A stretch of 64,000 bases of DNA from [Phialemoniopsis] sp. UDSM-2020 (Eukaryota; Ascomycota; Sordariomycetes; Thyridiales; Thyridiaceae). The stretch is from NCBI GenBank assembly GCA_018873225.1, contig JAEILZ010000009.1:425501-489500 (forward strand). The letters are read 5' to 3'. The notes below the pieces were generated by a model that saw nothing but the letters and a program-made list of their open reading frames with translations, was not told where the DNA came from and ran no database searches. Every line of letters begins with the position of its first letter. Within the stretch, counting starts at the first letter, position 1. Below are positions 30,181-41,700 of the stretch, one piece after another. The translations under genes were made by a program, and so were the position numbers.

Positions 30181-33100
30181 ATGACTGTTGTTGATCACCA
30201 GCAAAACCTGCCACTTTCATCCGTCACCAACATGGCCGAGGCTATGGCAAACGAACCACAGCCCTCGGCTTCCTCAAGTCGAGGCGGGCATCAGCGGCCC
30301 AACAGAGGAGGTCGACAGAGACGTGGTCGAGGCAGGGGTCGGGGCGCTGCTCGGGCAGCAGACGAGCCTAGCCGAGCCGCACCAGCTTCTTTGGAACACA
30401 GCAACGTCCCCACGGACAGTAACTCAGTCCAGTCTGTAGACTCAAATCGGGGCAACCAGACTTCAGGTCGTTCACGAGGTGGCCGGGGACGGAGAGGCGG
30501 GCAGCGGCCCAGGGGCGGCCGGGGAGGCGCAGCGGCCGAGGTCGCGACCTTGGGCTCGAGGAGGGCTTTCGGAGGACATCTGACTACAAACACGCCATCA
30601 GAGAGTATTGAAGTACCAGGCTTGAGCGGAGATGCGCCAGTTTTCGTCCCTGGACAGCCAGTGGCATCGAGACCAAACCCTCCACAAGCACAACCGAAGG
30701 CGGCTCACGCACGCCGGTTATCAAAATCCACGGCATTGGACCTACCTACTCGTATTCACGAGGACATAGATCATGGCCAGTACGAATGCGTCATTTGCAC
30801 CAGTGAGGTTTTGAGAAACTCCCAAATTTGGTCCTGCTCACTGTGCTGGACCGTGGCACACCTTCACTGCGTCAAGAAGTGGTACAAGAACCAGATGAAG
30901 AAGGATGATCAGCCACAAAACCCAGATCAGTTGAAAACCTGGAGGTGCCCCGGATGCAACTCTGCCATGGGCGAAAACGAAGAACCGGGACCTCACCACT
31001 GCTGGTGCGGTAAGGAGATCAACGCAAAGTCCACCGTTGGCTTGCCTCCGCATTCCTGTGGACAGACCTGTTCCAAGCCTCGATCGACCTGTCCTCATCC
31101 ATGTCCCCAAGAGTGCCATGCTGGACCTTGCGAGCCGTGTAAGCTCATGGGTCCTGAGCAGGCATGCTTCTGTGGAAAGAACGCTTCCCGGAAACGGTGC
31201 AGTGAGACGGACTACATCAATGGCTGGAGCTGCCATGAGCTTTGTGGCGACTTACTTCCCTGCGGCGAGCACACTTGTGGTCTCGAGTGCCACCCTGGAC
31301 TTTGTGGCAGCTGCACGCTCCCCATGCCTTCCAGGTGCTACTGTGGCAAGGAGCAGAAGGAGCTTCCCTGCGAGCAACGCGATGACCTGCTCGAGTCTTT
31401 CAACTACGGTCAGGTGGAGGTTCAAGGGTCAGAGGAGGAGTGGTTCGACGGCTCCTTCTTCTGTGGATCAACTTGTGGACGAAAGTTTGACTGCGGCGTC
31501 CATGAGTGCCAAAAGAAATGCCACCCACAGGACGAGAAGGCCGCTCATTGCCCATTCTCTCCCGACACTGTCACCCACTGTCCTTGCGGTAAGACCGCCC
31601 TGACAGAAATTCTCGAGAAATCGAGAGAGTCTTGCCAGGATCCTATCCCACATTGTACCAAGACCTGCGACAAGATACTGCCTTGTGGCCACACTTGTCA
31701 GAATCACTGCCACGACGGTGCTTGCGAGCCATGCAAGCAGACTGTGGAGATCCCTTGTCGCTGTGGCCGAACGACGACTGAAGCCATCTGCCACAAGGGC
31801 CTTGCTTCGCCCCCTCAATGCGAGAGAGTGTGCCGAGCACAACTCAACTGCGCACGCCACGAGTGCGGCAAACCTTGTTGCTCTGGTGAGAAACGTGCAA
31901 CCGAACGACAGGCGGCAAAGCGCAAGCGCAATGCCAACACGGCGGCCAACGAAGACTTCGAAGCAGAACACATCTGCCTTCGGACTTGCGGCCGGATATT
32001 GAAGTGCGGGTAAGTTCGCTGGAGCACTCGTGCCTCGAAATGTAACGTCATCGACTAACACAGATCATAGAACTCACCGATGCCAAGAACTGTGCCACAA
32101 GGGCCCTTGTGGTAGCTGCAGAGAGGCCATCTTTGACGAGATCGCCTGCTCATGTGGCAGAACGGTCCTTTATCCTCCCCAGCCCTGTGGAACTCGTCCA
32201 CCAGAGTGTCGGTTCGACTGTACCAAGTCCAGAGCCTGTGGGCATCCCACTGTGCAGCACAATTGCCACACGGACGATGTCCCCTGCCCAAAGTGCCCTT
32301 TCCTAGTTGAGAAGACGTGTATCTGTGGCAAGCAAACCCTCAAGAACCAGCCCTGCTGGTTCGATGAGGTCCGCTGCGGCCTGCCCTGCGGCCAGACCCT
32401 CAAGTGCGGCACCCATAAGTGCATGAAGCTCTGTCACAAGCCCGGCGAGTGTGAAGATGCCGGTATCACGGGCAGTCACTGCACCCAGCCCTGCGGCAAG
32501 ACGCGCCGGTCCTGCGAGCACGTCTGCACCGAGCAATGCCACGCGCCATACGCCTGCAAGGAAGACCGCCCTTGCCAGTCCAAGACATTCGTCACCTGCG
32601 CATGCCAGCACCGCAAGCAGGAGGTGCGCTGCCTCGCCAGCCGCAACAATCCGTTCCCCGAGAGGGAGCCGCTCAAATGCGACGACGAGTGCCTGCGCCT
32701 GCAGCGCAACGCCCGTCTAGCGCAGGCCCTCAACATCGACCCAGCTACCCATACGGACGACCACGTCCCCTATGCCGACAACACGCTCAAGCTTTTCCGC
32801 GAGAATACCTCCTGGGCTCAGGCCCAGGAGCGCGAGTTCCGCGTCTTTGCTGATGATCCGGAGGAGAAGCGCCTGCGCTTCAAGCCCATGCCGGCCCACC
32901 AGCGTGTCTTTTTGCACGCTCTTGCCAAGGACTTTGGCTTCGACAGCGAAAGCCAGGACCCGGAGCCTCACCGACACGTCTCCATCTTCAAGACGCCGCG
33001 GTTCGTCTCTGCGCCACGCAAGACGCTGGCCCAGTGCGTCAGCATCCTCAAGGCGCAGACCCCGCCGCCCACCGTCGCCGCCAAGGCGACGGCCTTGCAG

Positions 33101-33688
33101 CCCTACAACGCCTTCTTGCTGTCGGCGCCGCGCTTTGCGCTGACAATTGACGAGGTCGACACGGCGCTCGCGCCGCACCTGGCCTCTGTCGGCTTGCCGG
33201 CGCTGTCCTTCAGCACGGCCTTTTTGCCGTCGGACGAGATCGTCGTCAAGGCCTCGGCCGCTAGCGCGACGGCCGCCAGCATCGCGCGGTCGGGCGCCGC
33301 CCCGACGCCCGCGGGCATTGAGCAGAGCCTCACGGCCCTGAAGCCCGCTATCGCGCGCGCCGTTGCGGCTGACAAGCTCGCGGGCGGCGTGTCGCTCTGC
33401 GTCGTCGACGAGGCTGGGCACGTGGCCCGGCGCGAGGGCGACGGCAGCACCGCCGGGTCCGGATGGAGCGCCGTGGCAGGGCGGGCCGCGGCCAAGCCTC
33501 GCGCGGCGCCGGCGACGGGATGGGCCGTCAGCAAGCCTAAGAGCTCGTTTGTGGCGCTGCGCAAGAAGACGGAGATGCCGCGCGAGAGCGAGCGCGAGAA
33601 GGAGAGGGAGAGGGAGAAGGCCAAGGCTTTGGCGCAGGAGGTGGTTGAGGACGATTGGGAGGATGCTGCGGAGAAGTTGGAGGATTGA
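30181..33688 (+). CDS. FAP1: NF-X1-type zinc-finger protein with RING and R3H domains (FAP1-like)
   Basis: Two exons, 30181-32009 and 32071-33688, give 1,148 aa; the intron is GTAAGT...CATAG with ACTAAC and phases agree (TGC GG / A ACT). ATG at 30181 or 30232 could start translation (1,148 or 1,131 aa). Order: Arg/Gly-rich N-terminus (GGRQRRGRGRGRGAARAA; GRSRGGRGRRGGQRPRGGRGG, about 35-115 in total); RING/PHD-like finger (CVICTSEV...CSLCWTVAHLHCVKKW...CPGC, about 200-260); about nine NF-X1 fingers with the C-x-C-x3-H pattern (for example CGEHTCGLECHPGLCGSC) to about 830; R3H region (about 860-930, FRVFADDPEEKRLRFKPM and HRHVSIFKTPRF); and a highly charged tail. Human NFX1 and yeast Fap1 share this layout; Fap1 binds FKBP12 and affects rapamycin response. 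Nuclear regulator with likely E3 ligase activity, by family. Strong call. Confidence 0.94.
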
Positions 33689-34311
33689 GGATAGATAGGG
33701 AGGATGTTGTATGGTCTAGGAACGTTAGTGAATTTGCGGGCTTATGGAGGAGCATATGTGAGAACCCTGAGGGATAGAGTCAAGAGTACTGATGATCAAT
33801 CATTATGGGTTCGATTACTAGTAGCCCTGCAGTCGGAATAAAGATATGAAATTGCTAAGATGTTGAATACTCTGCTCCTGCAAAGTGATACTGTCTCTAT
33901 CTGTGTATAAGCATGTCTGTCTACATGGAAGCATGCGTGAAAAGTAAACGTGAAGTCTATTGTTCTCAGGCCCGTCGTTTCCGCGGCTGAGTCAACCTGA
34001 CAGACATAACGGGGTATCTATGAAATACAAATTTCATGACCGAGAAAAAATACGCAAACATGGGGTTTTGTGCGTGTGTACATATATATGAATGCGAGTG
34101 TTGTGTCAGATGGCGTAACAAGGCGTCGTAAAGCATGCAGGTGTAAAAAAGAAACACAAAAAACGCCGACTCTCCATTGGTGGAGGTTCCCAGCTCTATT
34201 AGACAAGATCCATCTCTTCCGGAATAGCATCGACCATTCGTCAAACAGCCGTTTCGCCTCTCTTCTCTTTACAAATCACCAAGATATGCGACTTTTCAGG
34301 CTTCGTAATAG
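33689..34311. other. Convergent intergenic spacer, NF-X1 gene / Bem46-like
   Basis: 623 bp holding the two 3' untranslated regions. AT-richer than the coding DNA. No gene seen. Confidence 0.55.
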
Positions 34312-35617
34312 TCACCTCTTTGGCAATGTGACGTGGCCAGGCTGGGAGGCGGCCTGAGCCTTGGCGGGGCTGTTGTATGCGCAGTCGGCGACAAAGTCTG
34401 ATATCGCCTCGAAATAACCCTCCTCGAGGACGCTCGAGTTGTGGTCGCCTCCCGGCAGCGGCTTCCAGATCTTGGAAGGGGCGACGCAGAGGTCGTAGAG
34501 CTGGCGCATGTGTTGTGGTCTGCGTGAAGACGAATCAGTTCATCATGCCCCATGAGGAGTTACTTGGTTCAACAAGGTTGGAGGGAGAAGCACTTACGGT
34601 ACAATCTCATCCTGCAGCCCACTCAGAAACAGGACGGGGACCTTGGTGATATTCGGCAGCACGGATTCGCTAGGCCAGACCTGGTGGCAGAGCAGCGTCA
34701 GGTACCTCGCCGGCGGGATCACGCTCGGGATGAGCTTGCGCATGCTGAGGAACGTGTTCTCGAGGATCAGGCCCATGATGTCCCCGGCCTCCTGATTCTT
34801 GGCGACGAGCTTGACGCTCACGGCGCCGCCGAGGCTCTGCCCGTAGACGACGAGGCGGTGGCCGCGCGTCTCGGCGCGGTCGCGCAGGTAGTCGAGCGCC
34901 GTCTGCGCGTCGACCATGAGTCCCGACTCGTCGGGCGTGCCCGTCGACAGGCCGTAGCCGCGGTACTCGAGCATGAAGACGTTGCAGCCGATGGTGTTGA
35001 TGAGCATGCGCGCGATGGGCAGGCGGTGGCCGATGTTGCCCGCGTTGCCGTGGAACATGAGCACCGTGATGTTGGCGTTGCGCCCGCCGCGGGGGCCGCG
35101 GATGTAAAAGGCCGAGAGCTTCTCGCCATCGTTGGTCGGGATCACGAGCTCCTCAAAGTCCTTGATGCCGAACTGGGAGGGCCGGGGCACGTCTGTCCGG
35201 GCGTTGGCGGGGACGTGCGACGGGTAGATAAGGGCTCTGGGACAGGACACGGTCGGGTTAGTAGCTGTGGTGCGAGGTGCCACCTGTGATTGGCGGTCGG
35301 ACGAGGGAGGATATGGGAACGGGCGAAGGCTCACTTTTGTTTGAAGTAGAGTAATGAGGTGAGAACTGCGGCGAGGCTCTGAGACGAAGAAAGGCGGTCA
35401 GCTAAGTGTCTTGCGCAGGTCGAGGCTGGTTTGATAGCGAGGAGCTATGCGCAGCTCCTCCCAAGAGAGGCGGCAATGTGCGATTGGAAGGTCCATTGGC
35501 ATGACATACCGTCGAGACTATGGCAGGCAGCCGCATGTAGCCCGCGATGCTACTGAGGAGCGAGACACTCTGCTCCAGATAGCTGCTATTGCTTGAAGAT
35601 GGAGGCGAGGGACTCAT
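34312..35617 (-). CDS. Bem46/ABHD13-like alpha/beta hydrolase
   Basis: Four exons, 35617-35510, 35378-35335 (44 nt), 35236-34598 and 34519-34312, give 332 aa; introns of 131, 98 and 78 nt are GT-AG and the phases agree. A hydrophobic segment (SLAAVLTSLLYF, about 37-48) anchors the N-terminus in a membrane. Next is the family phrase KQKALIYPSHVP, then the alpha/beta hydrolase core: FHGNAGNIGHRLP (oxyanion region), EYRGYGLSTGTPDESG, nucleophile elbow GQSLGG, acid LSGLQDEIVPPQHM, and the triad His in GGDHN. All three catalytic residues are present. Fission-yeast Bem46 was found as a suppressor of bem1/bud5; in Neurospora it locates to perinuclear ER and the plasma membrane and influences ascospore germination. 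Substrate is unknown. Divergent from STE3 across 1.3 kb. Confidence 0.92.
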
Positions 35618-36222
35618 GGCGGGCGGGCGAGGGAAGGGAAGGTTTAGCTGGCAGGAGGTGATGTGTCGCAGGGCCAAGGCGAGAGGTCAGACAGCTGTTC
35701 CACACATCCGGGGAAGCACAGGACAAAGACCAAACAAGCTGTTTGTGCTGCTGCAAGCTGACTTGTCGCGGCTTGGTTGTGTGATTCTGCAGCAGAGGCT
35801 CTGTGCGGTTGGTGGGCTGTTTCGAGATTCGGGACGGATGGGGTTGGATTGCGGAGCCTCTGCACACCGACCACGCATCGACCCGCGGTGCCGTGGTCCA
35901 AGGATGGATAAAAATGGGGTGGCTTCAGGGGTGGACGACAGCTCAATAGCCCCGTAGTGGAGACCTGCGACAGCTAACCCTCAACTAAAACCGCACGAAC
36001 CCAGCTGTCAACGGATGAGCTCCGGTACTCCGGTAGCCGGAGCATCGACATATTTCCAACCTCACAATTTTCATCTCTGGCCACCCAGGGTTTTGATCTC
36101 ATCTTTTTGGTGGCTGTATGATGATTGGATCTCTGTCTGGGCTGAGAAGAGCAACAGACACGGGTACCCGGTATGAGGAAAGCGCGGACGTCGACGTCAT
36201 CCGTTCTTGACTTGCCCTAGAA

Positions 36223-36265
36223 GATGACTGTCTAATGGTCGTCTTCTATCTGACAGACAGTCATC
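36223..36265. repeat. 11-bp perfect inverted repeat in the STE3/Bem46 promoter
   Basis: GATGACTGTCT at 36223-36233 and AGACAGTCATC at 36255-36265 are exact complements with a 21-bp spacer. It may form a hairpin or be a dyad binding site. Confidence 0.6.
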
Positions 36266-36492
36266 GTATGAAAGAGGCCTAGTTAGGAAATTTTCCTCAA
36301 GTCTAAATGACCGTGATTTTTGACAAGCTGCTCATCAGTGTGAGCAGCACATCTAAGTGATGGCTCGCGGGCGTGTCACATCTCTACTCCCACGTCCTCT
36401 TCACTTCATCATCTCGACTTCCTAGCGAACTTCATCTTCCAGCTCATCAAATCATTTCATGATAAACATGCAGTCCGAAACTGCGATATTGC

Positions 36493-36606
36493 TTATTCTT
36501 ATTGAGGACCTTGCTCTTATTGAGGATCTTGGTCATTTTTAATTGGGGATCTCGTTTTTATTGAGGGCCTTATTCTGGCGGAGAACCTTATTCTTATTCA
36601 GACCCC
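36493..36606 (+). repeat. Degenerate 18-bp tandem repeat, six units, upstream of STE3
   Basis: Units begin at 36493, 36511, 36529, 36552, 36570 and 36588; lengths 18, 18, 23, 18, 18 and 19. The best-preserved form is TTATTCTTATTGAGGACC. Most units end in GA(G/C)xxCC or GGATC. Located 343-456 bp before the STE3 ATG. Confidence 0.7.
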
Positions 36607-36689
36607 TTTTGGGACTTTAGCTTCACAGCCAAACTGCCAAACAACCTATAAGTCGTCCTCAGTTATTCAAAGCCCTCAATAGAACCGAG

Positions 36690-37199
36690 ATGAGCTCCAG
36701 TGGCAATGGCTTGCTTCAGGCCGGAGCTTATTGCTCTTCTGGCCGGTCGACTTCATTGATCTCTCGCCGTCTACTTCGTGTCTTGACTTCCTTCCCGATA
36801 TTTAATCCATCCGGCTGGTGCCTCATCTTCAAGAAGATTGGTCTTTGTCAACCTTTCAAGTCATCTCATACTACAAATCTTCCCTCGAAACCGAAGAAGA
36901 AGCTCTTTGCCAAATACTTTGGAACAAGATCTTCACAAAAACACCACTATGGCCCCTCTGTTAGAGTATCAGGGTTCAGATGTCGTCCCCCTGGGCGTTC
37001 CGTCTCTGACTTACAACCCGGGCCTGGCAGCCAATGTGGCCTGCAGGGTCATCTTTGGGAGCATCTTCGTGATTGCCTCGTCGATACCCCTGAGACTTCT
37101 CTGGCGGAACGGAGAGTTTTCCGCTACAATCTTCGTCATCAACAACGACATACTCGCCATCTTCTTCATCGTCAACGCAATTATCTGGCACAACGATGA
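36690..37199 (+). other. Upstream ORF overlapping the STE3 start codon
   Basis: An ATG at 36690 opens a 169-codon frame that runs 251 nt into the STE3 coding region in another frame. The peptide has no recognisable domain. If the transcript starts before 36690, this uORF would compete with STE3 translation; if it starts later, it has no effect. Confidence 0.35.
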
Positions 37200-38704
37200 T
37201 ATGCAGCACTGGTGGCTCGGCGGCGGCTGGTGCGACATCCAGCAGTACTGCGTCTGGCAGATGACGACTCTGTATGCCTCCAGCGTATGTGCCATCATGA
37301 GACAGCTCGCAAAGCGTGTCGGTGTCGCCAGGATGGCCGAGTACACTGCGGCACAGAAACGAAACCAGATCCTCATCCAAGCTGCCATTATCTTCCCCGT
37401 TCCGCTCCTGCAAGTGCTCATTGCAAGCATGGTTCAAACGAAGAGGTACAGCATCACCGCCGTCCGTGGCTGTGGAAACTTCTACGCCCCAGACGTCATC
37501 TTCTTGGTGTTCCTGGTTCTTCCGGCCCCTGTCTTCTCTATAACGGCAGTGATATTTGCAGGTAAAGTTGGAAATCACTCTCCCATCCTCAACGACCATG
37601 AGTTGACAGAGTTTATCCGGGCAGGCATCACCTACTTCCGTTACAGAAAAGTGGAACAGTCCATCAGATTCGCTCACAATTCCAACAGCGCGAGCAGCGC
37701 AGCATCGCGAAGTAGGCGAACTAAGAGGAAGCTCTACATGATGACCTGTAGCATCTTACTTGTCTACACTCCTCTCCAGATCTTCTTCCTCGGCTCGAAC
37801 ATTAGGCAGGGCTGGCCCTGGATGCTTCCCGGTGGATTTCGAGAGAATTACCAAGACATAATCATCCTCATACCGTACAGCGTGTCTGGCTGGATTGAGA
37901 TGAACATGGCTTATGTATCGATCATCACCATCGCAGTGGTCTTCCTCTTCTTTGGCACGGGCAAAGAAGCCCTGAATATATATCGAAGACTACTGCTTGC
38001 CCTGGGACTCGCGAGGCTGTTTCCTTCACTACATCGCGAGTGGGATCCGGACCAAACACAACGGGGCGCCTTTGCTCAGATCAGCTCTACTCAAAAGACA
38101 ACCAGTACTGGGTAAGCTGTCGTTCGATCACTGAAGAATATAACGTCTACGGAGTGGCTAACAAAGATAAAGGACTACCACAAAAGCGTCGTTGTCGAAT
38201 ATGAGAGGCACTGCACAACATGTCACCCGGGTCGATGATCTGCCAACGCGGCAGCAGTCGAACACTTTGACCAGCACTTCACAGAGACCTGGAACTCCGG
38301 AATACGGCCAGCATAATTCCTTCGACAGGACTCTCGAGGCGAATACCCGCGACCCCGAGTCACAGAACACTCACAGTGCTCTGTCGATGCTCGCAGTTCC
38401 ACGCCCGTCGCTGCGATGGTGGGCACCCGTCAAGCTCCCTTCTATCTTCAACTTCCAGGGCAAGAACGCGGCGCCAGCCTCGACGATACCGATGGATCTA
38501 GTACAGACCACGTCGACCACGGGAGACAGACAGCACGAGTGGTCCCACAGCGCTACGGCGCCGCTGGTGCACACCCGTGTATGGGCTGTTGAGGACGGCG
38601 AGCGAGTGACGAGACCCAATACCTCTCAAGACAGTGCCGGTCCATCGGTGAGGGTCGAAACCCGGGTCACGAGGCGTACTGACGACATGGACGACGAGCT
38701 CTAG
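36949..38704 (+). CDS. STE3: STE3-type lipopeptide (a-factor) pheromone receptor
   Basis: Two exons, 36949-38111 and 38173-38704, give 564 aa; the intron is GTAAGC...AAAG with GCTAAC, joining GG / G ACT in phase. The ATG at 36949 is the only in-frame ATG near the start. Residues 25-345 carry seven hydrophobic helices with STE3 landmarks: N-terminal NPGLAANVACRVIFGSIFV, SIPLRLLWRNGEF, NAIIWHNDD, WWLGGGWCDIQQY, LLQVLIASMVQTKRYSI, a GCGNFY extracellular loop, and LVYTPLQIFFL. The tail (about 370-564) is Ser/Thr-rich and hydrophilic, encoded largely by exon 2. In ascomycetes this receptor (pre-2 in Neurospora) senses the prenylated a-type pheromone and signals through a heterotrimeric G protein to the mating MAPK cascade; in some species it also serves chemotropism. 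Strong call. Confidence 0.95.
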
Positions 38705-41700
38705 TGGGACTCGTTTACCAAGTCTTATGGCATAGCACTTTGAGAAATATAGGGGGTCTGCTTGGTGAGGATCGTGATAAGGGGTCATACATCGCGGAAA
38801 GGGGTATTCATGCCTCTACGAATTTAATTTCTTCATTGAGGAATCCTGCGTCGTAGGACAGCGTTTTTGTGGTCTTTGTCGGGAGCAGTCTCTCATTGAC
38901 GAGAACGAATAGGGGTATCGTGGAGTAGCAGAGTCTAGCAGCTTTTAGAGTGTGCAAATCAACAAAGCTTTGCGTTTTCCACAGGACAAAACCCACTCAT
39001 CACTGATGTCAAAGCGAGTTAGGGTGATATTCTAAATATCGTGAGAGTCTTTGGGCTCCTGGACCGCAGGTTTGGTTGTTTTCGTTCCCCTATCCTCAGT
39101 GTTCCGGGGGAACCTATATGGAGTTCTCTACGGCAATGTTTCACAGGATAACGAACATCCCAGCGCAGGCATCACGGCTCCGGCGTTCGTCGCACGACTG
39201 ATCATAGTTCTTCGTATTCGATAATGAACTTTTATTGCATAAGCTGCATTTACAGATACCGCCTCCGTTCATCTGCTAAAGCCAGACATTGCTCTTCCTT
39301 GTCCTGAAGGCAGCTACCACGTCGAGGACTAAACGTATCCCTGTTGCTATTGCAGAGAAGTTATCTCCTTTCTCAGCGCCGAGAGATGGAGAACCACGAG
39401 CCACTCAGAGTTCAAGCCCCATCAAGACGCATATATGTCATTACCGGCCCCAATGACGCTGACTGTCCGCTTACACAGCAGCTTCACCGGTCCCCACAAG
39501 CTCAGCTTACATGCCCTATCTGCGTTTATTGATGTTTGAACCCGGCCATTATCAGCATGTCAACTATGTCATAGCTCCTCCCCCGGCGGGGACTGCAAGG
39601 TACGCCGACGCGCTCGTGGCACCACGGGCCGGCCGCAGGAGACGCGACCCGGGGACGGGGGGGCAAGGTCTCTGTAACCAAAGTGCACAAACAGAAGCAA
39701 GGGAGGGTCCCGGCACTTGGAAGGGGGGGCAAAGAAAAAAAGCACACATCTGCACGCTGCATTATGCGCCGGGGATCGAATACGAAGGGATTGGTGTGAG
39801 CCCGCCCCGTGCTGCAGAAAGTCTGTGCTGCCATGCCGGGCCACGAGGGCGCACGAGCTTCTCGCTGCGGACTTTGTTGAACAAGATATGTGTCGTTTTC
39901 CTAGTGGGGTAAAGGAGGAGAGGACTGTGAACAGACGGTGACTTTTGACTGGGTTGAGAATGATGCGGCTCGTGTAAGTTGGGCTGTCTCTGGGCAGGGC
40001 ATAAAAGAAGTGTTGCAAATGCTACGGTAGCCCTATGATGTGAGTACGCGGGAGCACATCTAGATCTCCGCGCCACGGCAGCTGAGCAGATAAGACGTTG
40101 GTCAAGAGATGCAACGGAGATGGTGCCGTGGCCGCCTTTGAACTAGTGTCCGGCTCGCAACCGAATGGGCAGTACAGGAAACCGTGGGCGCCACCGCCAG
40201 TGTGACGGACTGCAACGCCCGAGCATACGTCTCACGACCTTGGACGTGGCTTGCTCTCGACCACCCTCCTCAGCCCTGACTGATTGCCTGTCTGTCAGAA
40301 CTTACAGCACATGTAGGAGATGCGGTGGCGTCGCGATCACATCGCCCCTGTGATCTCGCAATCCTACAGTAACAGGGCTTGGAGGGAGGGATCAAGGAGA
40401 CAGACAGATCTCGTTCAGCCCCCCGACCCGAGCCTGCAAGACATCCGTCCAACACAACACAACACAAAGACAATCAAGAAAAAGCAAATTTTGGAAAACG
40501 CCACGTTGTGAGCGCCCAAATCTAACATTGCTACCCTGTCCTTGTCAGGTCAGCGCGAGGGAGCGCGCGCCGCAGGATCGCCCAGAGACATGGGCCAGTC
40601 CGAGCGATGTTTCCCAAACTTCGAGAGGTATCTTTGGTAGCGAGGGAAAAGTCGGGTCTCTCGTCACAGCGCAGAAGCCAGGTATGTGTGTGAGACGCAC
40701 ATTGATGGGGCTAACGCCCAAAGAAGCCACATCAAAGCCCGAGCTCAAGGCGTTTGGAAAGTGTGGAAGTGATATTACTTTGCGAATCGCTTGCAGAGAA
40801 GACATTTCTACAAGTGTAACTGGAGACGGCCAGCACGGGCATGAGGTTCGACCAAAGAAGCAAGGGAAATGCCCGACGCATAGACGGCACGGTCCCGGGG
40901 GATGACCTGTTGAGCACGGGCAGGCATCGGGGGCGGGCTGGCCAGCCGCCTTCAAAAGAAACTCAAAATCCTTTTCTCGTCTCTGGCCCGTTCGTCGAAG
41001 GACTCGGCGTGGTACCGACGCGGCTGGGGATGCAACGCAGAGGTCGCATCCCGGAGAAGGAAGCCAGAACCCTTGGAAGACTCGCTCTGGCCCCAAAGGG
41101 AGTCACAACTCTCTACAAACCGAAAGTCGCCTCCCCGATGTAGCAGTGTTCAACAATAGACCCGTCTGGACATACAGACAAGGGTGAGTGCAAGCCGTCC
41201 GGCAGGCTGGAAAAGTGCACATTGCTGTTGGCGATACCTAGCAAGCAGCAACACACATGCAACGACCCTCACCTCGGGTTCGCAAGTGAAGGGTTTCGTA
41301 CTAAATCTGCTAATGCTGCACAGTCGACGGCTGCTCGCACACCGCAAGTCGGGGAAAGCGGCACCATGTGCTTGCTCTCTCGCCGTTAGGCTAGTAGAGC
41401 ACGAGGAAGCCGCGCGAAAAAAGAAAAACGATCGGCGTGGGCACATAACGCACATGTGAATCCATTCTGTTTCACGAGGAACACAGCTCTGGGAAGGCCA
41501 GCCTGGCGCTAGAACATTCGGCGATCTCGAAACACGCTCGCTGGGAGGGAAGGGGAATGGTAGAAGCGTGCGAGTGGGAAAGCTGGGCTGCAAGGAGGGG
41601 TGGAGAGTGATGCTGTGCAAGGGTGGGATGCATGCAGAGACGCAGGAGACTTGCATGATGAGAGCGGATCTTCCTGCTGTGAGGGCCTTCGACGTCGACC

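Larger units (their letters stand above)
35618..36948. promoter_or_regulatory. Divergent Bem46-like / STE3 promoter region
   Basis: 1.33 kb between two start codons. It contains an 11-bp inverted repeat (36223-36265), a six-unit degenerate tandem repeat (36493-36606) and an upstream ORF overlapping the STE3 start (36690-37199), each listed separately. Confidence 0.6.
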
